NCBI GenBank assembly: GCA_963932465.1
Contig: OZ010799.1
Coordinates: forward strand, 157,352,761-157,416,760
From: Maratus speciosus
Lineage: Eukaryota > Arthropoda > Arachnida > Araneae > Salticidae
Direction of reading: 5' to 3'
DNA length: 64,000 bases
The notes under the pieces were generated by a model. It searched no databases and had not been told where the DNA came from. It was given only the letters and a program-made list of their open reading frames with translations. Positions 32,870 to 44,675 of the stretch are shown piece after piece (the stretch's first letter is position 1; each line of letters opens with the position of its first letter). The position numbers and the translations under genes were made by a program.

Positions 32870-34850
32870 TATTGAAAGAGACAAACTTTTAACAGACTAA
32901 AGTTTTTTTTATTTAATAGCTATATTTTAGCGTCACACAAATATAATAATATTGTTTGTGAGTATATTTTTTCAGACGTATGACACATCTAGGTATTTAG
33001 TACATCAAAAGTATACTTTTAATCGGCAGTAACTTTTTTCTAGTGTTTTGTGAAATATTCTTGAAAACTTTCTTTTTTTATTTCTAAATTTTGATTAGTG
33101 CCCTGTATATATATGTTATGATTTAGAATAAAATTGTTAGATTATTCTAACATTGGAAGGCTTTACTAGTGAACGAAAAAACTGGATGTTATGTTACCAG
33201 TAGCGCAATGTTGAAAATGCAGTGCTAGCTGTCTCGATAGTAGTTGTGGATCACATACAGCAATAATAGAAGTAGTCAGAACAGGTAATTCGAACCTGTT
33301 TTATTAGTATAACAACTTGTTAATGGCAAAAGTCGAGTGAAGACTATGGAATACATCGTTCCGTGAAATTTCCCCAGAATGAATTGAAACGACACATAAG
33401 AGCAGCTCAGCACTTTATTAGAACATCTTTCAAATGGAACAGTTTCCACCAAGATTATTTATTAGCCAACTCTCGGTAGTAGTAATTAGGTCTAAACAAA
33501 GTTCCAGATAATCGAATAAAAGGACGGTGACCAGGGGATGGATGTAAACTGGAAAATCGACTCAAATCTTTCAAAATCTGCTGAAACACAGCGAGTATCA
33601 ACTTTTTGTTCCTCACGTATAAGAATACAAATATGACGTAGATCGCGCTCTCAACCAACGAATAATTAAGAATGTCACGTCATATAAAGAGTGCGGACAG
33701 AACTAGCGGATGAATTTGAAGGGAAAAAGGATAACCTCAGAAATGCGCGGGAAAGTAAAAATGGAAGCTAAAAGAATATTCTCGAAAGAAAAAAGTGCGA
33801 AAATGGAACATTTAATTTAAGAATACTAAAAGCGTAATATTTAAGCGATTAAGACAAGTGAGACATTAAATTAAGGGGAATAAAACAGAGTTAATGATAG
33901 AGATTATTTAAGGATAAAGATTTAGTGAAAATAAAGTAGTAATTTAGAATAAGATAAGGAAATCGCGGAATGTAACAAATATTGTATTGAGTTTAAGGTT
34001 GTTGGTCGGTAATATGCGTCTAAAAATCCATATGCAGTCTTGTGTAATACACATTTGAGAATCTTAAAAGAAAAAAAAAAACATTGGGCAAATATATCAA
34101 TATTTAAAAAAGTAGTAGGAATTTTAAAAAGGCAATTAATTTTTTTTAATTAATTAAATATGCAGTTAATTTGTTCTTTCTTTCAAAATTCACTGTTTTT
34201 TGAACATTGAAATACAGTGAGTTCACCATTTGAAGCATATTTTAAAAAATAAACAAAATTGTCTGAAAGGTAAATGGTTTCCTTAAAATGTTAAACCTTA
34301 AGGGGATATTTTAAGCATTTGCTGTCAATGCCGCCGCAGTAGTCGTGTTTAATTTTAAACCGCAAATGTTACACTTACACCAGTATTTTTAAACAAAAGT
34401 TTCTGTTTCTTTTGTACGCGAATAAATGCATTTACTTTTACAAATAAATTTAATCTTTAATTCCGGCCCAATTGTGACAATTTCATATTAAACAAGCAAA
34501 TATTTGCCTGTGTCTGGAAGGAGTACTTCAACCGTTAAGGATTAAAAATACTGATATAATTTACGAGGATTGGCTAATTATAAAAGTGCGGGGGTGGGGG
34601 GTACGGGAGGAGTATCTCAATAACCAGCACACTTAATTCAAGATACACTTCAATTTTGCATTCAAATCATTTTTTTCAAAATAAATTTTTATACCTTACA
34701 AGAGGCTTTCCACAGTTTCAAAGAAAATACCGATAATAGAAACAAGTGGGTAAACGTGATCATAGACCGCACAAAGGGTTTCGTTTAATATACCTTTCAA
34801 AATGTTCAGTACATTTATTGCCCTGGAACACCTTCTAAAGTTTGGCAAAC
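32870..34850. other. No gene seen
   Basis: AT-rich; only short ORFs, no protein motif. A short palindrome ACAGGT...ACCTGT lies near 33280-33300. Nothing else recognised. Confidence 0.45.
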
Positions 34851-34854
34851 CCTT

Positions 34855-36102
34855 CCTAAACTATCGTAAAGCTTCAAACAGATTCGCCTTTTTATATTTC
34901 CTAATTTTATTCGTCCCCCCCGAAATGCTACGATGTATCACATGACGGGTATCTGCCAAATTTAGAAAAGCGCCCCCCTTGAGGAGGGCGAAGTGGGGTA
35001 ACGGTCACCATGATTTTTCGCGCAGCCTGATGTTTAAAATTTTTGTTATGTTTTATAAGCTATATTAAACTTTCAAACAGATCGTCCAGCTATATTTCCT
35101 AATTTTGTTCGCGCCCCTCCCTCACCCCCTTGAAATGCGACACGCCATTCTTCTTTATACTTTTTTATCATGTGTTATAAAGTATCTTAAAGTTTAAAAC
35201 AGATCGCATTGTTAGATTTCCTACTTTAAATGAAATCGCGGTCTGTCAGTTCCACATTCCATCACCAGGGAGCGCACTCTATTCTTAACAAAAGCGTATC
35301 TGAACGGAACTCCTTTACACAACCTATCAGTAGATATGGTACTCGAGGGGGTGACGGTCTTCAGCAAGAATTTAAGATGTTTGTTGAAAATACTATTCGG
35401 AAATAGTGCTAATTTAACTTTTGACATATTTATATTTGATAAGTAGCATGTATCTGAGCACTCCGTCAAAAAAAAACGCACCTGAAATGGTATGAAACAA
35501 AAAGAAAAAGAAAAGAAATATTTTGCCCCTCTCCTCTCCCCACCTGCCCGAAATTTCACGCGCCATTTTTTATAAGCTTTTTCTTATGTGTTATAAACTA
35601 TCTTAAAGTTTCAAACAGATCGCCTTGTTAGATTTCCTATTTTAAATGAAATCGTGGTCTGTTAGTTCCACATTCCACCACGAGGGAGCGCATTGTATTC
35701 TTAACAAAACTATATCTGAACGTAACTCCGTTAAACAACCTATCAAGAGATATGCTAGTCAAGGGGGTGGCGGTCTTAACCAAGAATTTAAGATATTTGC
35801 TTAAATTACTATTCGAAAATAGTGGTATAAACGCTTATAAAATTTTTGATATTGAATTAGTAATAGTTATCTCATCACGCCATCAAAAAACCGCACGCAA
35901 AACAGCACAAAAAGCCCTGTTATACTGGCTAATTTTGTTCGCGCTCCTTACCCTCTCCTTCTCCCTTCAACCGGAATGCGACGCGCCATCCTTTTTATAA
36001 TCTTTCACTATTTGTTATAAATTATCTTAAAGTTTCAAACAGATCGCTTTGTTGGAATTCCTACTTTAAATGTAATCGCGGTCTGTTAGTCCCACATTCC
36101 AC
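34855..36102. repeat. Tandem array of ~415-bp units, left part
   Basis: The anchor TTCAAACAGATCGC followed by GTTAGATTTCCTA recurs near 35195, 35610 and 36035, with two partial older units near 34870 and 35075. Each unit also has TTCCACATTCCA, CTATTCTTAACAAAA and GGCGGTCTTAACCAAGAATT. A small hairpin of the form ACTATTCG(A/G)AAATAGT is present in most units. The ORFs here are chance reads. Confidence 0.85.
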
Positions 36103-37079
36103 CATAGGCGTAGCGTCGGGGGGGCACGGGGGGGCACGTGCCCCCCCAATCTTCTGTACCCCGGGCGCCAGAACAGAAAGCGTAGGGGGCGCCAAATGAA
36201 GATTTTTTTTTGTCTTTACATACAAATATGTATATGTATATATATCGAATTTGCATAAAAATATCTCGCAGCCGGAAAATCCAAAAGGAAAACTGAATCA
36301 AATGCATTAAAATTTACAAATATATAAAAAGATTAATCTATAATAGAAGACTGCAAATAGGATAATCACTAATATTTCCAAGGCCAGTAGGTCAGTCTTT
36401 ACTCCTCTCTTCTGTGTAAAACTGTCCCTCACCGATAACCGATTTCCTGAGGGGGGGGGGGCAGAGTTATGTTCCCCGGACGTCAGAACGAAAGGCGAAA
36501 AGGGCGCCAAATGAAGATTTTGCTTGATTGTGACTTTTCTGTTGAAAAGATTCCATGAAGGCTGTTCTATTCTTTTTGGAGCTTGCTTTTTTCCCGTCTT
36601 GCTATGGGCGACGTCAAATGATTGTCCGGTACAATAAAAAGAAAGGGTGGGGAAGGAGTCAGGGTTTGAAACTAGGGGGGGGGGTGCAGAGAGCGCATGT
36701 GGTCTGGGCGCCTCGCGCAGGTGGCGTCATATGAAAATTTGGTTTGCCGTTTTATACAATATATATATATGTGCGTGTGAAATTTGTGTAAAAAATATTT
36801 TCTAGCCGAAAAGTCAAAAAGAAAAGCTTAGTACAGTGCATTAAAAATGTCAAATAGATAAAAAGATTCGCGTACAATATACAAGACTGCAAATGAATAA
36901 CCCCATTCTTTTTCTTATAATTACTTTTTTACATGTATATCACTACATCTGGCCTTAGAGGAGGCGAGGTCAGGTGGCCGACTGGGACAATAAAAACCAA
37001 GCGGTCGAAAATTCACAAAATATAAAGTAAAAACTTAATAATTTTGTTGTTATTGTTTTGAGTCAGACATAAATTTGAA

Positions 37080-38440
37080 TATTAGCATTAAGTTCAGGAA
37101 AGTATCTAGACATATCAATCTATAAATAAGAAGAGTGGTATAAGTGATAATTCCGCAAAACTGATGTAGATAGTACAGGAAGATTTTTACAATACTGAAA
37201 TTCATTTTTATACCTACAGTAAATCCTGGTTTTTTCAGCTCCTAAAACAATGTGACTCATATCACTATGACATTAAAGTGCCCCAATTGTAATAATTTGT
37301 AATGCTACAACAACAGTAAAATCTCGAAAAATGAAATCCGTCTATAATGGAATCGTGTTTTAAATGAAAAAACTACATGGTTCCAATAGAAAGAATACCA
37401 ACAGTTATACCTCCTAAGACGGAAACATGTATAAAGCGGAATTATTTCCGCTTCCTTTCGATTTTTTCCCCAGGTTTTAATGAATAAATATTTGACAAAG
37501 CTGGTTATATATTTCAATATTACATATTTTATTGTTACACATTTTAAATTTTAAAATAAGTCCGCTACTAGAAACTTTCGTAAATTTCTCTTTGTAAATT
37601 TACTTTACAGAGGAAGGGGGGGGGGGCACCAAAATCGATGTTTTCCCGGGGTGAAAATATAGCTAGTTACGGCCCTGGAAAAAGTGCACAAAGTAAAATG
37701 TTTTAGTAAAACCTATTAAAAGAAAAAAAAGAGTATAGCATTTGCAGTGGTGCAGTAAAAAATCTCTCATAGGGCGCCATGGCTAATAAAGGCGCCCTTT
37801 CCTTTATCCCCCAGAATGATTTTTCTCTTCTTTTTGCCATTTCTAGGCGTTTTGCCATCCTAGGCGGAAATTGTAAAATGCCGCTCTGTTCCTTTTGGTG
37901 CAATTATTTTTTGCATTACTCTTGGTGCATTATTTTTTGCATTACTTTTGGGGCAATTGTTTTTTGCAACCAACCAAATCCAGTCTTAGAGAAAGGAGGT
38001 GTCGCTGAATAAAGAATAGAGTGATTTCATCAAATGAGAAAGTTATCCAGAAAATAAGGCCCTAATGTTTCAGTTACGAAGTAACTTGGATCTTCCACAA
38101 TAAAAATTATGTACAACACCGGGAAACATAGCAGTAAAAATTTCTTGCAGATCATCCCCGGTAATACTTTCCATCGCCTTTCATTTCAAGAGTTTCTTGG
38201 AGAGAAGGAAGAAAGTTTTATTTGAGGGACAGGGTTAGAAATAACGTGTGGGATATCGCAAACCCCACTCAAAAAAGGGAAATTCTGCATAATAAAAATA
38301 TTTGTTTGGATGGAATCTTCCAAATTTATTTCTTGCATAGGCATATTATTCGTACACGATTTACTTTTTTTAATTTCGTGAAAGACACGATTTTCTTTTC
38401 TTCGAGAATTTGACAAAATCAATTCATCAAACAGTCGCGA
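37080..38440. other. Interior of the 36103-41566 element, no gene seen
   Basis: Short ORFs only. A piece at 37900-37960 repeats TTTTTTGCATTACT(C/T)TTGG(T/G)GCA two to three times. Nothing else recognised. Confidence 0.4.
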
Positions 38441-38449
38441 ATTTTGCCA

Positions 38450-40680
38450 TTCGGTAACGAAAAAAAAAAATCGCAGATATCAACATTTGGCCTTAGAAAA
38501 AAAGAAGTTTTCCAAAAAAAACTTTTAAATTTCGCCTAAAGATAACGGAAAGAAAATCGAAAATTTTGCCAAGCTGTCACGAACAGAAAAAAAATTACAC
38601 CCCGAATTTGGTCCAATATTCGCGCAAAAAATCTAGCAAAAAATCAAGAACTTCCTCAGTCAGTAGCCAAAAGAAAAGATCGTTTAAAAGAATCTCGAAT
38701 TTCGTCAAAAATCCCTGAAACAAATACCGAATATCATTTTCGTCAACCGGTCGTAGAAAAAATCACGAAATTTGGCAAATGATCATGTAAAGAAAATCGT
38801 GAATTCCACGAAACGATTGGCGGGAAAAAAATGCGAATTTTGGTAATTCGTCGGGGGAAAAAATCGCAAATCTCCTTAAAGGCCCGTGGAAAAATACCTT
38901 GAATTTTACCAAAGGTTGTGAAAACAAATAACGATTTTCGTTATTCGGTCACGGATGAATCCTAGCAAATTTCGTCAAAAGAATATACAAAATATTACGA
39001 ATTTCGTCAAACGATGAAGAGAAAAAAATTGCAAATTTCGCCAAATGGTCACGGACAAAAAGACGGCAGGTGTGATTCTGAGTAAAAGGGAAAAAAACTG
39101 TAATTCACAGCAAATTTTCTAAAACGTTGCAGCAGAAGGAGGGAAAGTGGTGGAAATCGCCTCCCGGCGCCAATTATGCGTTTTTTCCTCCATCCTTTGA
39201 CGAAATAAGCATTTTCTCGCGATCCTTTTATGAAATTTGCGATCCCTTAGGGAAATTTGTGTTTTTTCGCTATCCCTAGACGAAGTTTGCGTTTTTTGCG
39301 ATCCCTCGAAGAAATTCACGTTTTTTCGCGATCCCTTGAAGAAATTCGAGATTCGTTGGTGAAATTCGTTTTTCTCTGCAATCCTTTGAAGAAATTGGCG
39401 ATTTTTTTCTGTGAACGATTGTCGAAATTGATGTTTTCGATGACCATTTGCCGAAAGTCGCGATGTTTTATATGCCCGAATTTTTAAAATTTTCGAAACC
39501 GGATGCCTTAAATTTTCGGAAAATTAAGAAGAGAATCACCTTTGAAAAGACACGAATTTGGTCAAATAATCGCGTAAATAATCGTGAATTTAATCAAATG
39601 ATTGCACAAAAAATCAAGAATCTCGTAAGTCGGTTTTTAAAAGAAAATCACAAATTTCGACAAACTATCGTGGAAAAGAATCGAGAATTTCGTCAAATAA
39701 TATCTGAAACAAAGAGCGAATATCATCAATCGATCACGGAAAAAATATATATTGTGAATTTCGACAAGTGATGGCGGAAATAAAATTTCGCCAATTTGTC
39801 GCAGAAAGATTCGCGAATTTTGGCAAAGGATCGCGGGAAAAAAATCGTGAGTTCCGTGAAACGATCGCCGGAAACAAAACGCGAAATTTGGCAAAAGATC
39901 ACGGAAAAAAAGATTGTAAGTACCGCGAGATGATCGCCCCAAAAAAATCGAGAAATTTGCAATAGGTCATAGGGAAAATTGTGAAATCTCCTTCAACAAT
40001 CGTAGCAAAAGATGGCGAAAAGAAATAACTATTTTCGTCAATCGATTGGGGGAAAAAATCGCAAATTTTGCAATTCGTCGCGGAGAAAAATCGCGAATCT
40101 CTTCAAACAACTGTAAAAATATCTTGAATTTTACCTAAGGTCGCGGAAACAAATGGCGATTTTCGTCATACGGTCACGGAAAAATCATCGCAAATTTCGT
40201 CACAAAAAATGGACAAAAAATTGCGAATTTCGTTTAACGATCACAAGAAAAAAATCGCAAATTTCGTCAAATGGTCGCGGACAAAACAATGCAAATTTGG
40301 TATAAAAAAAGGGAATTTAACCAAATGATCGCGCAAAAAATCACGAATTTTGACAAACGATCTGGAAAAGAATCCGAAATTTCGTCAAAAGATCTCTGAA
40401 ACAAATAGTAACTACCATCAATCGGTCGCAGAAAATATACATCGCGAATTTGGACAAGTGGTGGAGGAAAAAAAATCAATTTCGTCAATCTGTAGTAGAA
40501 AAATCTGCAAAATTTGGCAAAAGATCGCGGAAAAAATCTCAAAATCTCCTTCAACTATAAAAGATCTCGGAAATAAATAGGTATTTTCGTCAATGGTTTG
40601 GGGGGTTGGGAAATCCCGAATTTTGGAATTCGTCCCGGAAAATATCGCGAACCTCCTCTAATAACCGTTGAAAAGCGCGT
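38450..40680. repeat. Degenerate ~33-bp minisatellite with a central inverted block
   Basis: The unit is close to AAAATCGCGAATTTCGTCAA followed by ACGATCGCGGAAA. It repeats in degenerate form across 2.2 kb. Between about 39185 and 39480 the units are on the other strand (TTTTTCGCGATCCCTTGAAG). A larger period is visible: the phrase GAAACAAA...TATCAT(T/C) recurs near 38716, 39705 and 40398. ORFs on both strands are read-through of the repeat. Confidence 0.8.
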
Positions 40681-40899
40681 TTAGGAAGATGACTTTACAG
40701 GCGCTTTGAAGAAAAAGACCGAATATTTTCAGTAAAAATAGTTGCTGAAATCCGAAAAAAAGTCGCCTACTGCTTTCTTGAAATAGTCACTTTTTAACAG
40801 TTTTCGGCCTAAAATAGTCGCCATAGCCGCCGGATGCTGAAAATAGTCACTTTTAGTAGCATTTTAGTAGCAAGTGGCAGCTCTGCAATTGCATGTTAA

Positions 40900-41065
40900 T
40901 AAAATTGGAATGTTTGAGAAATTGAGTCGGGCTGGACGAGGCCTGATTTAATTGATTTTTTATGGGGCGGGATTGTTTTCACTGATTTTTTTACGAACCG
41001 GGCTCGGCCGTAAACTGTGAAAATATAAACGGGCCGATCTCGGGTGGAACTTATAATTTTCACGC
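40900..41065 (-). repeat. Dispersed GC-richer repeat, second copy
   Basis: Reverse complement of the family at 15040-15170, with CGGCCCGTTTATATTTTCAC and AATCAGTGAAAACAA. It lies inside the 36103-41566 element. No poly-A tail is seen at this copy. Confidence 0.55.
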
Positions 41066-41566
41066 CGGCCTGGAAACTGCTGCCCGTGCAGACTTCTAGT
41101 GCTCCCCTCAGGGCCATGCAAAGAAGGGGCTAAAGGAGCGGTCGCCCCGGGCGCAAAATTTATGCTGCGAACCACGGTTTTATTTGTTATTTATTTAGTT
41201 TTTGGTCGCCGATCATTTTCCGGGGAATTTCTTTTTTCTTTCTTGATCATTTTTTTTTCCTGTCGCAAAACATCACGAACTCTCTAACAAATAAGTGTAA
41301 TTTTCTCTTATGCTATTTAGTTGTTCTAAATTTCTAAATTAAAATGAAACATTTTAAAGTTCCAAAATAAACGCGAAAAATTTATTCATATTATAAATAT
41401 AGCATTTATTTATGTTTCTGCACTTTATCAATTTTATTACACCCATTACAAGGATTTTTTTTTTTTTTTGGGGGGGGGGGGGGTCGCAAAATTTGAAATT
41501 CGCTAAGGGTGCACTTCTCACGGCCTACGTGCCCCCCCCAAAATTTCTGGTCACGCTACGCCTATG

Positions 41567-42615
41567 CATTCCACCACCAGGGAGCACACTCTATTCTTAA
41601 TAAAAGTGTATCTGAACGAAACTCCTTTACACAACCTATCGGTAGATAAATGGGTCGGAGGGGGTGGCGGTCTTAACCAAGAATTTAATATATTTTCTGA
41701 AATTACTATTCGAAAATAGTGATATCAATACTTCTGACATTTTTATCTGGCATAAGTAACATTTATGCTGTATTTTTAAAAATAGGACACCGTTCAGAAG
41801 AATACTGTAATGAAACAACACGTGAGTGCCTTTTAAAAGAAGTATATAATAGAAATAAATTAATTAGTGAAATTAGCGCGCCTCCCCCCCCTACCCAATA
41901 TTTCACGCGCCATTTTTATAAACTTTTTCTTATGTCTTATAAACTATCTTAAAGTTTCAAACAGATCGCCTTGTTATATTTCCTAATTTTAACAAAATCG
42001 TGTTATGTTAGTTCCACATTCCACTACCAGAGAGTGCACTCTATTCTTAACAAAACTGTATCGGAAAGAAACTCCGTTAAACAACCTATCAGTAGATATG
42101 TTACCCGAGGTGGTGGTGGCGGTCTTAATAAGAAATTAAGATATTTGCTGAAATTACTATTCGGAAATAGTGGTAACTAAACTTTATATAATTTTATATT
42201 AAATAAGTAGCATATATCTCAGGACTCCCTCAAAAAGGCACCTAAAGCGGTCAGAAACGCTAACTTTTAAAATAGAAATTTAGCGCCCCCTCCCCGGAAT
42301 TTAACGCGTCATTCTTTTTTACAATTTATCTTATGTGTTATAAAATATCTTAAAGTTTCAAACAGATCGACTTGTTAGATTTCCTAATTTTAACAAAATC
42401 GCGTTATGTTAGTTCCACATTCCATCACCAGGGAGCGCATTCTATTCTTAACAAAAGCATATCCCAACGAAACTCCTTCACGCAATCTTTCCGTAGATAC
42501 ATGGGCCGGGATTGTGGCGGTCTTAACCAAGAATTTAAAACATTTGCTGCGGTAACAAATGCTAAGATTTTAAAAGTCAATCTAGCCCCCCCCCCACCCT
42601 CCTCGAAACATCACA
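41567..42615. repeat. Tandem array of ~415-bp units, middle part
   Basis: The array continues directly after the hAT-type element, with anchors TTCAAACAGATCG near 41956 and 42357 and TTCCACATTCCA near 42015 and 42415. It stops near 42610, where the left flank of the second non-LTR element begins. Confidence 0.8.
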
Positions 42616-43000
42616 CCCTGTGGTTGCGAAATTTTGAGCTCTGACGACAAAGTCCTTTAATTTGGTAAATTAAACTTCAGTTCTGCTTATTTATACATAA
42701 TCCTATTCCTATATTACTTATATTTATATCTGACATACCTTTTATTTGAATTTTTTTTAAGTATTTTTCTATTAAATTGAACTTAAAGATTTCTTTAACG
42801 TTTCTCGCGTGTCATTTTTGACGCGCCATTTTTAGAGTTTTCTATTTATGTTAATTATATCTATTTAAACATGTTCAACCGTATTTTATTTAATACATTT
42901 CAATTCTACTTACTTCTGCTTTCTTTAGATATACTTTTTCAGTTCAATACCTATCTCATTTCTGTAATTATTCATTTTCAAAGTTTTTATATTAGCGGGA
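42616..43000. other. AT-rich stretch left of element 2
   Basis: No ORF or known repeat. A GACGCGCCATTTTTAGAGTTT phrase near 42820 may be a fragment of the 415-bp unit. It could be flank or an extra part of the element 2 leader. Confidence 0.35.
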
Positions 43001-43491
43001 TTTCATTTTGTCGTCTTCATGTTTTGGAGGCCATTTTGTGATTCTGTTGAGTTGAGTTGTTTATAAGTTTCTGCATTGTCTTTATATTTTTACTGTTGTG
43101 ATCTATGTGTTTGCGATTTGCGTTCTCTTAGAGTGTCTTTATATTTGTTTGATATCTGTGCTGTTGCTAGGGTAACATTTAGTTTATGTTCTTAGTTTTG
43201 GTGTGCGGCCATCTTGGTGGTATACTTTGTTTATATAGTGTTGCCATGGTTACAAATTGTTAGTGAATCTTTTTTAGTATAGCCATCTTGGAGGTTCTTT
43301 TATTGTTTACATTCGTAGTCATAGTTGCCGTTATTGGTGTCTTTGCTGTTATTTAGTTACTAGGCGTGCTTTGTGGTATTATTTTCTAAACTGTGTCGTG
43401 TTATTGTTGTATGGTTGTATATATAATTTGGTCTTTGAATAAGGTGATAAAGGGTCTTTGTGGATCTTCTTGTACTTATATAACTGCAAGT

Positions 43492-44657
43492 ATGACTGAA
43501 GAAGTGGATAAATGGATCAAAGAAATGGAAGGAAAACCATTGAATGTTATGGTTAGCGAAATGGCATCAAAAACGTACGACCGTTGTGAATATAAAAGAT
43601 ATAAAGGGGGAAAAGTAACAGTTCCGATGGTTTCAACATTGAAAAAGGCTTTGGACTATATAATTTTCCAGGTGACAGAAATCCATACGGAGAACAGGTA
43701 ATGAGAGCACGTTTGGAGGATCGAACTGAATATTCTAAAATGATGGCAGACTTGGCCCAAAAAATATCAAGACCTTCAGTGAGCTCAGTTGAGGAGGCCC
43801 CGCAGAGAGATGGAGAAATACAGCAGAAAAAGAGGGAAGATTATACAGTGATTGTGACAACGAAGAAAGCTGAACAGGATGTATCTGAGGTTAAGGATAA
43901 GATCAAGGAACTGTGTAAAACGAAAGAGAGTTTTCCAGCGCCCTCTGACGTCGTCATCACAAAAGCTAAGCAGGTCATAATGAGATATAAAAGCAGATTG
44001 GAGGTTGAGAAGGCCAGGAATAGTATGGTCGAGTCTGACGAGATAAAGGATTTGATTAAAGTTAATATTCCGGTGAGGAGACGTGAGAGGATTTTATTGC
44101 TGAGTGTTGACCCGAGTGTTGTGGAAGATGTAGTGAAGAGTGAGTTGGAGTCGCAGATTGGTGAGGGTGAAGTAGGTGATACTTATACTGGTCTTGCTGA
44201 TAAAATGGAAACTATGAATATAGAAGCTACAACTCGTATCATTCTGGAGGGACTGCTGAAAAAGCCATCACGTGAAGTGAGAATAATTCGGAAAATTGAA
44301 ACAAGACAAGGTAAAAACAACTGGTTGATAGATGTCGACATGTAGAGCAAGAGTATGCTTTTGAAAAAGAAATGAATATGCATAGACTTTGAGAGGTATC
44401 GCGTGGCAGAATTCATTTCTATCATGCGGTGCTTCAAATGTCAGAAATTTGGCTACCTAGCTAATAATTGCTCTGGAGAAATTCACTGCTCTAAATGTGC
44501 TGAAGCACATAACATAAAGAATTTTAAATCTGATACCGAGAACTGCTCAAACTGCTACTTCGAAAATGCGGATGGCGATTGTGCTCATAGAGCGGATAGT
44601 TCGATGTGTCCTATTTTCATTAAATATCGTGAGTCTTTAATTCCCAGACGAAGCTAA
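43492..44657 (+). pseudogene. ORF1 of element 2: gag-like protein, broken
   Basis: Starts at MTEEVDKW (43492), equivalent to MSKLERFF of element 1. The frame shifts by -1 at 43699-43701, where TAATG joins two frames. After that, two in-frame stops occur: TAG at 44343-44345 and TGA at 44373-44375. The zinc-knuckle tail follows at 44430-44610. Two of its ligands are changed: the first knuckle reads CFKCQKFGYLANNC, with Tyr in place of His, and the second lacks its last Cys (Phe instead). The third is intact. An insertion-like stretch after IGEGEV, rich in Thr, Met and Glu, has no match in element 1. Confidence 0.8.
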
Positions 44658-44675
44658 GGGCACTCCTGCTGGTTC

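Larger units (their letters stand above)
36103..41566. mobile_element. hAT-type element, 5.46 kb, without transposase
   Basis: The ends are inverted: CATAGGCGTAGCG at 36103 and CGCTACGCCTATG ending at 41566. The 8 bases CATTCCAC occur just outside both ends (36095-36102 and 41567-41574). An 8-bp target duplication with ends starting CA is typical of the hAT superfamily. The target is a unit of the 415-bp array, whose sequence resumes without loss after the insertion. Inside are G runs near 36450, 36680, 37620 and 41475, three GGGCGCC(A/T)-containing similar blocks at 36155, 36470 and 36700, further hAT-like ends (GTTACGGCCCTG ending at 37677, CAGGGCCATGCAAAG at 41111), and a minisatellite. 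No transposase is visible. Confidence 0.75.

Noticed and set aside
33280..33300. TTCGAACCTG as a tRNA T-arm
   Set aside because: There is no A box, anticodon stem or acceptor stem around it. It is a short palindrome only.
37620..37677. Second hAT-type end (GTTACGGCCCTG)
   Set aside because: Its left partner could not be located. It may be a fragment inside the larger element.
39119..39965. Several 60-107-codon ORFs on both strands
   Set aside because: They are read-through of the ~33-bp minisatellite, whose units stay open in several frames.
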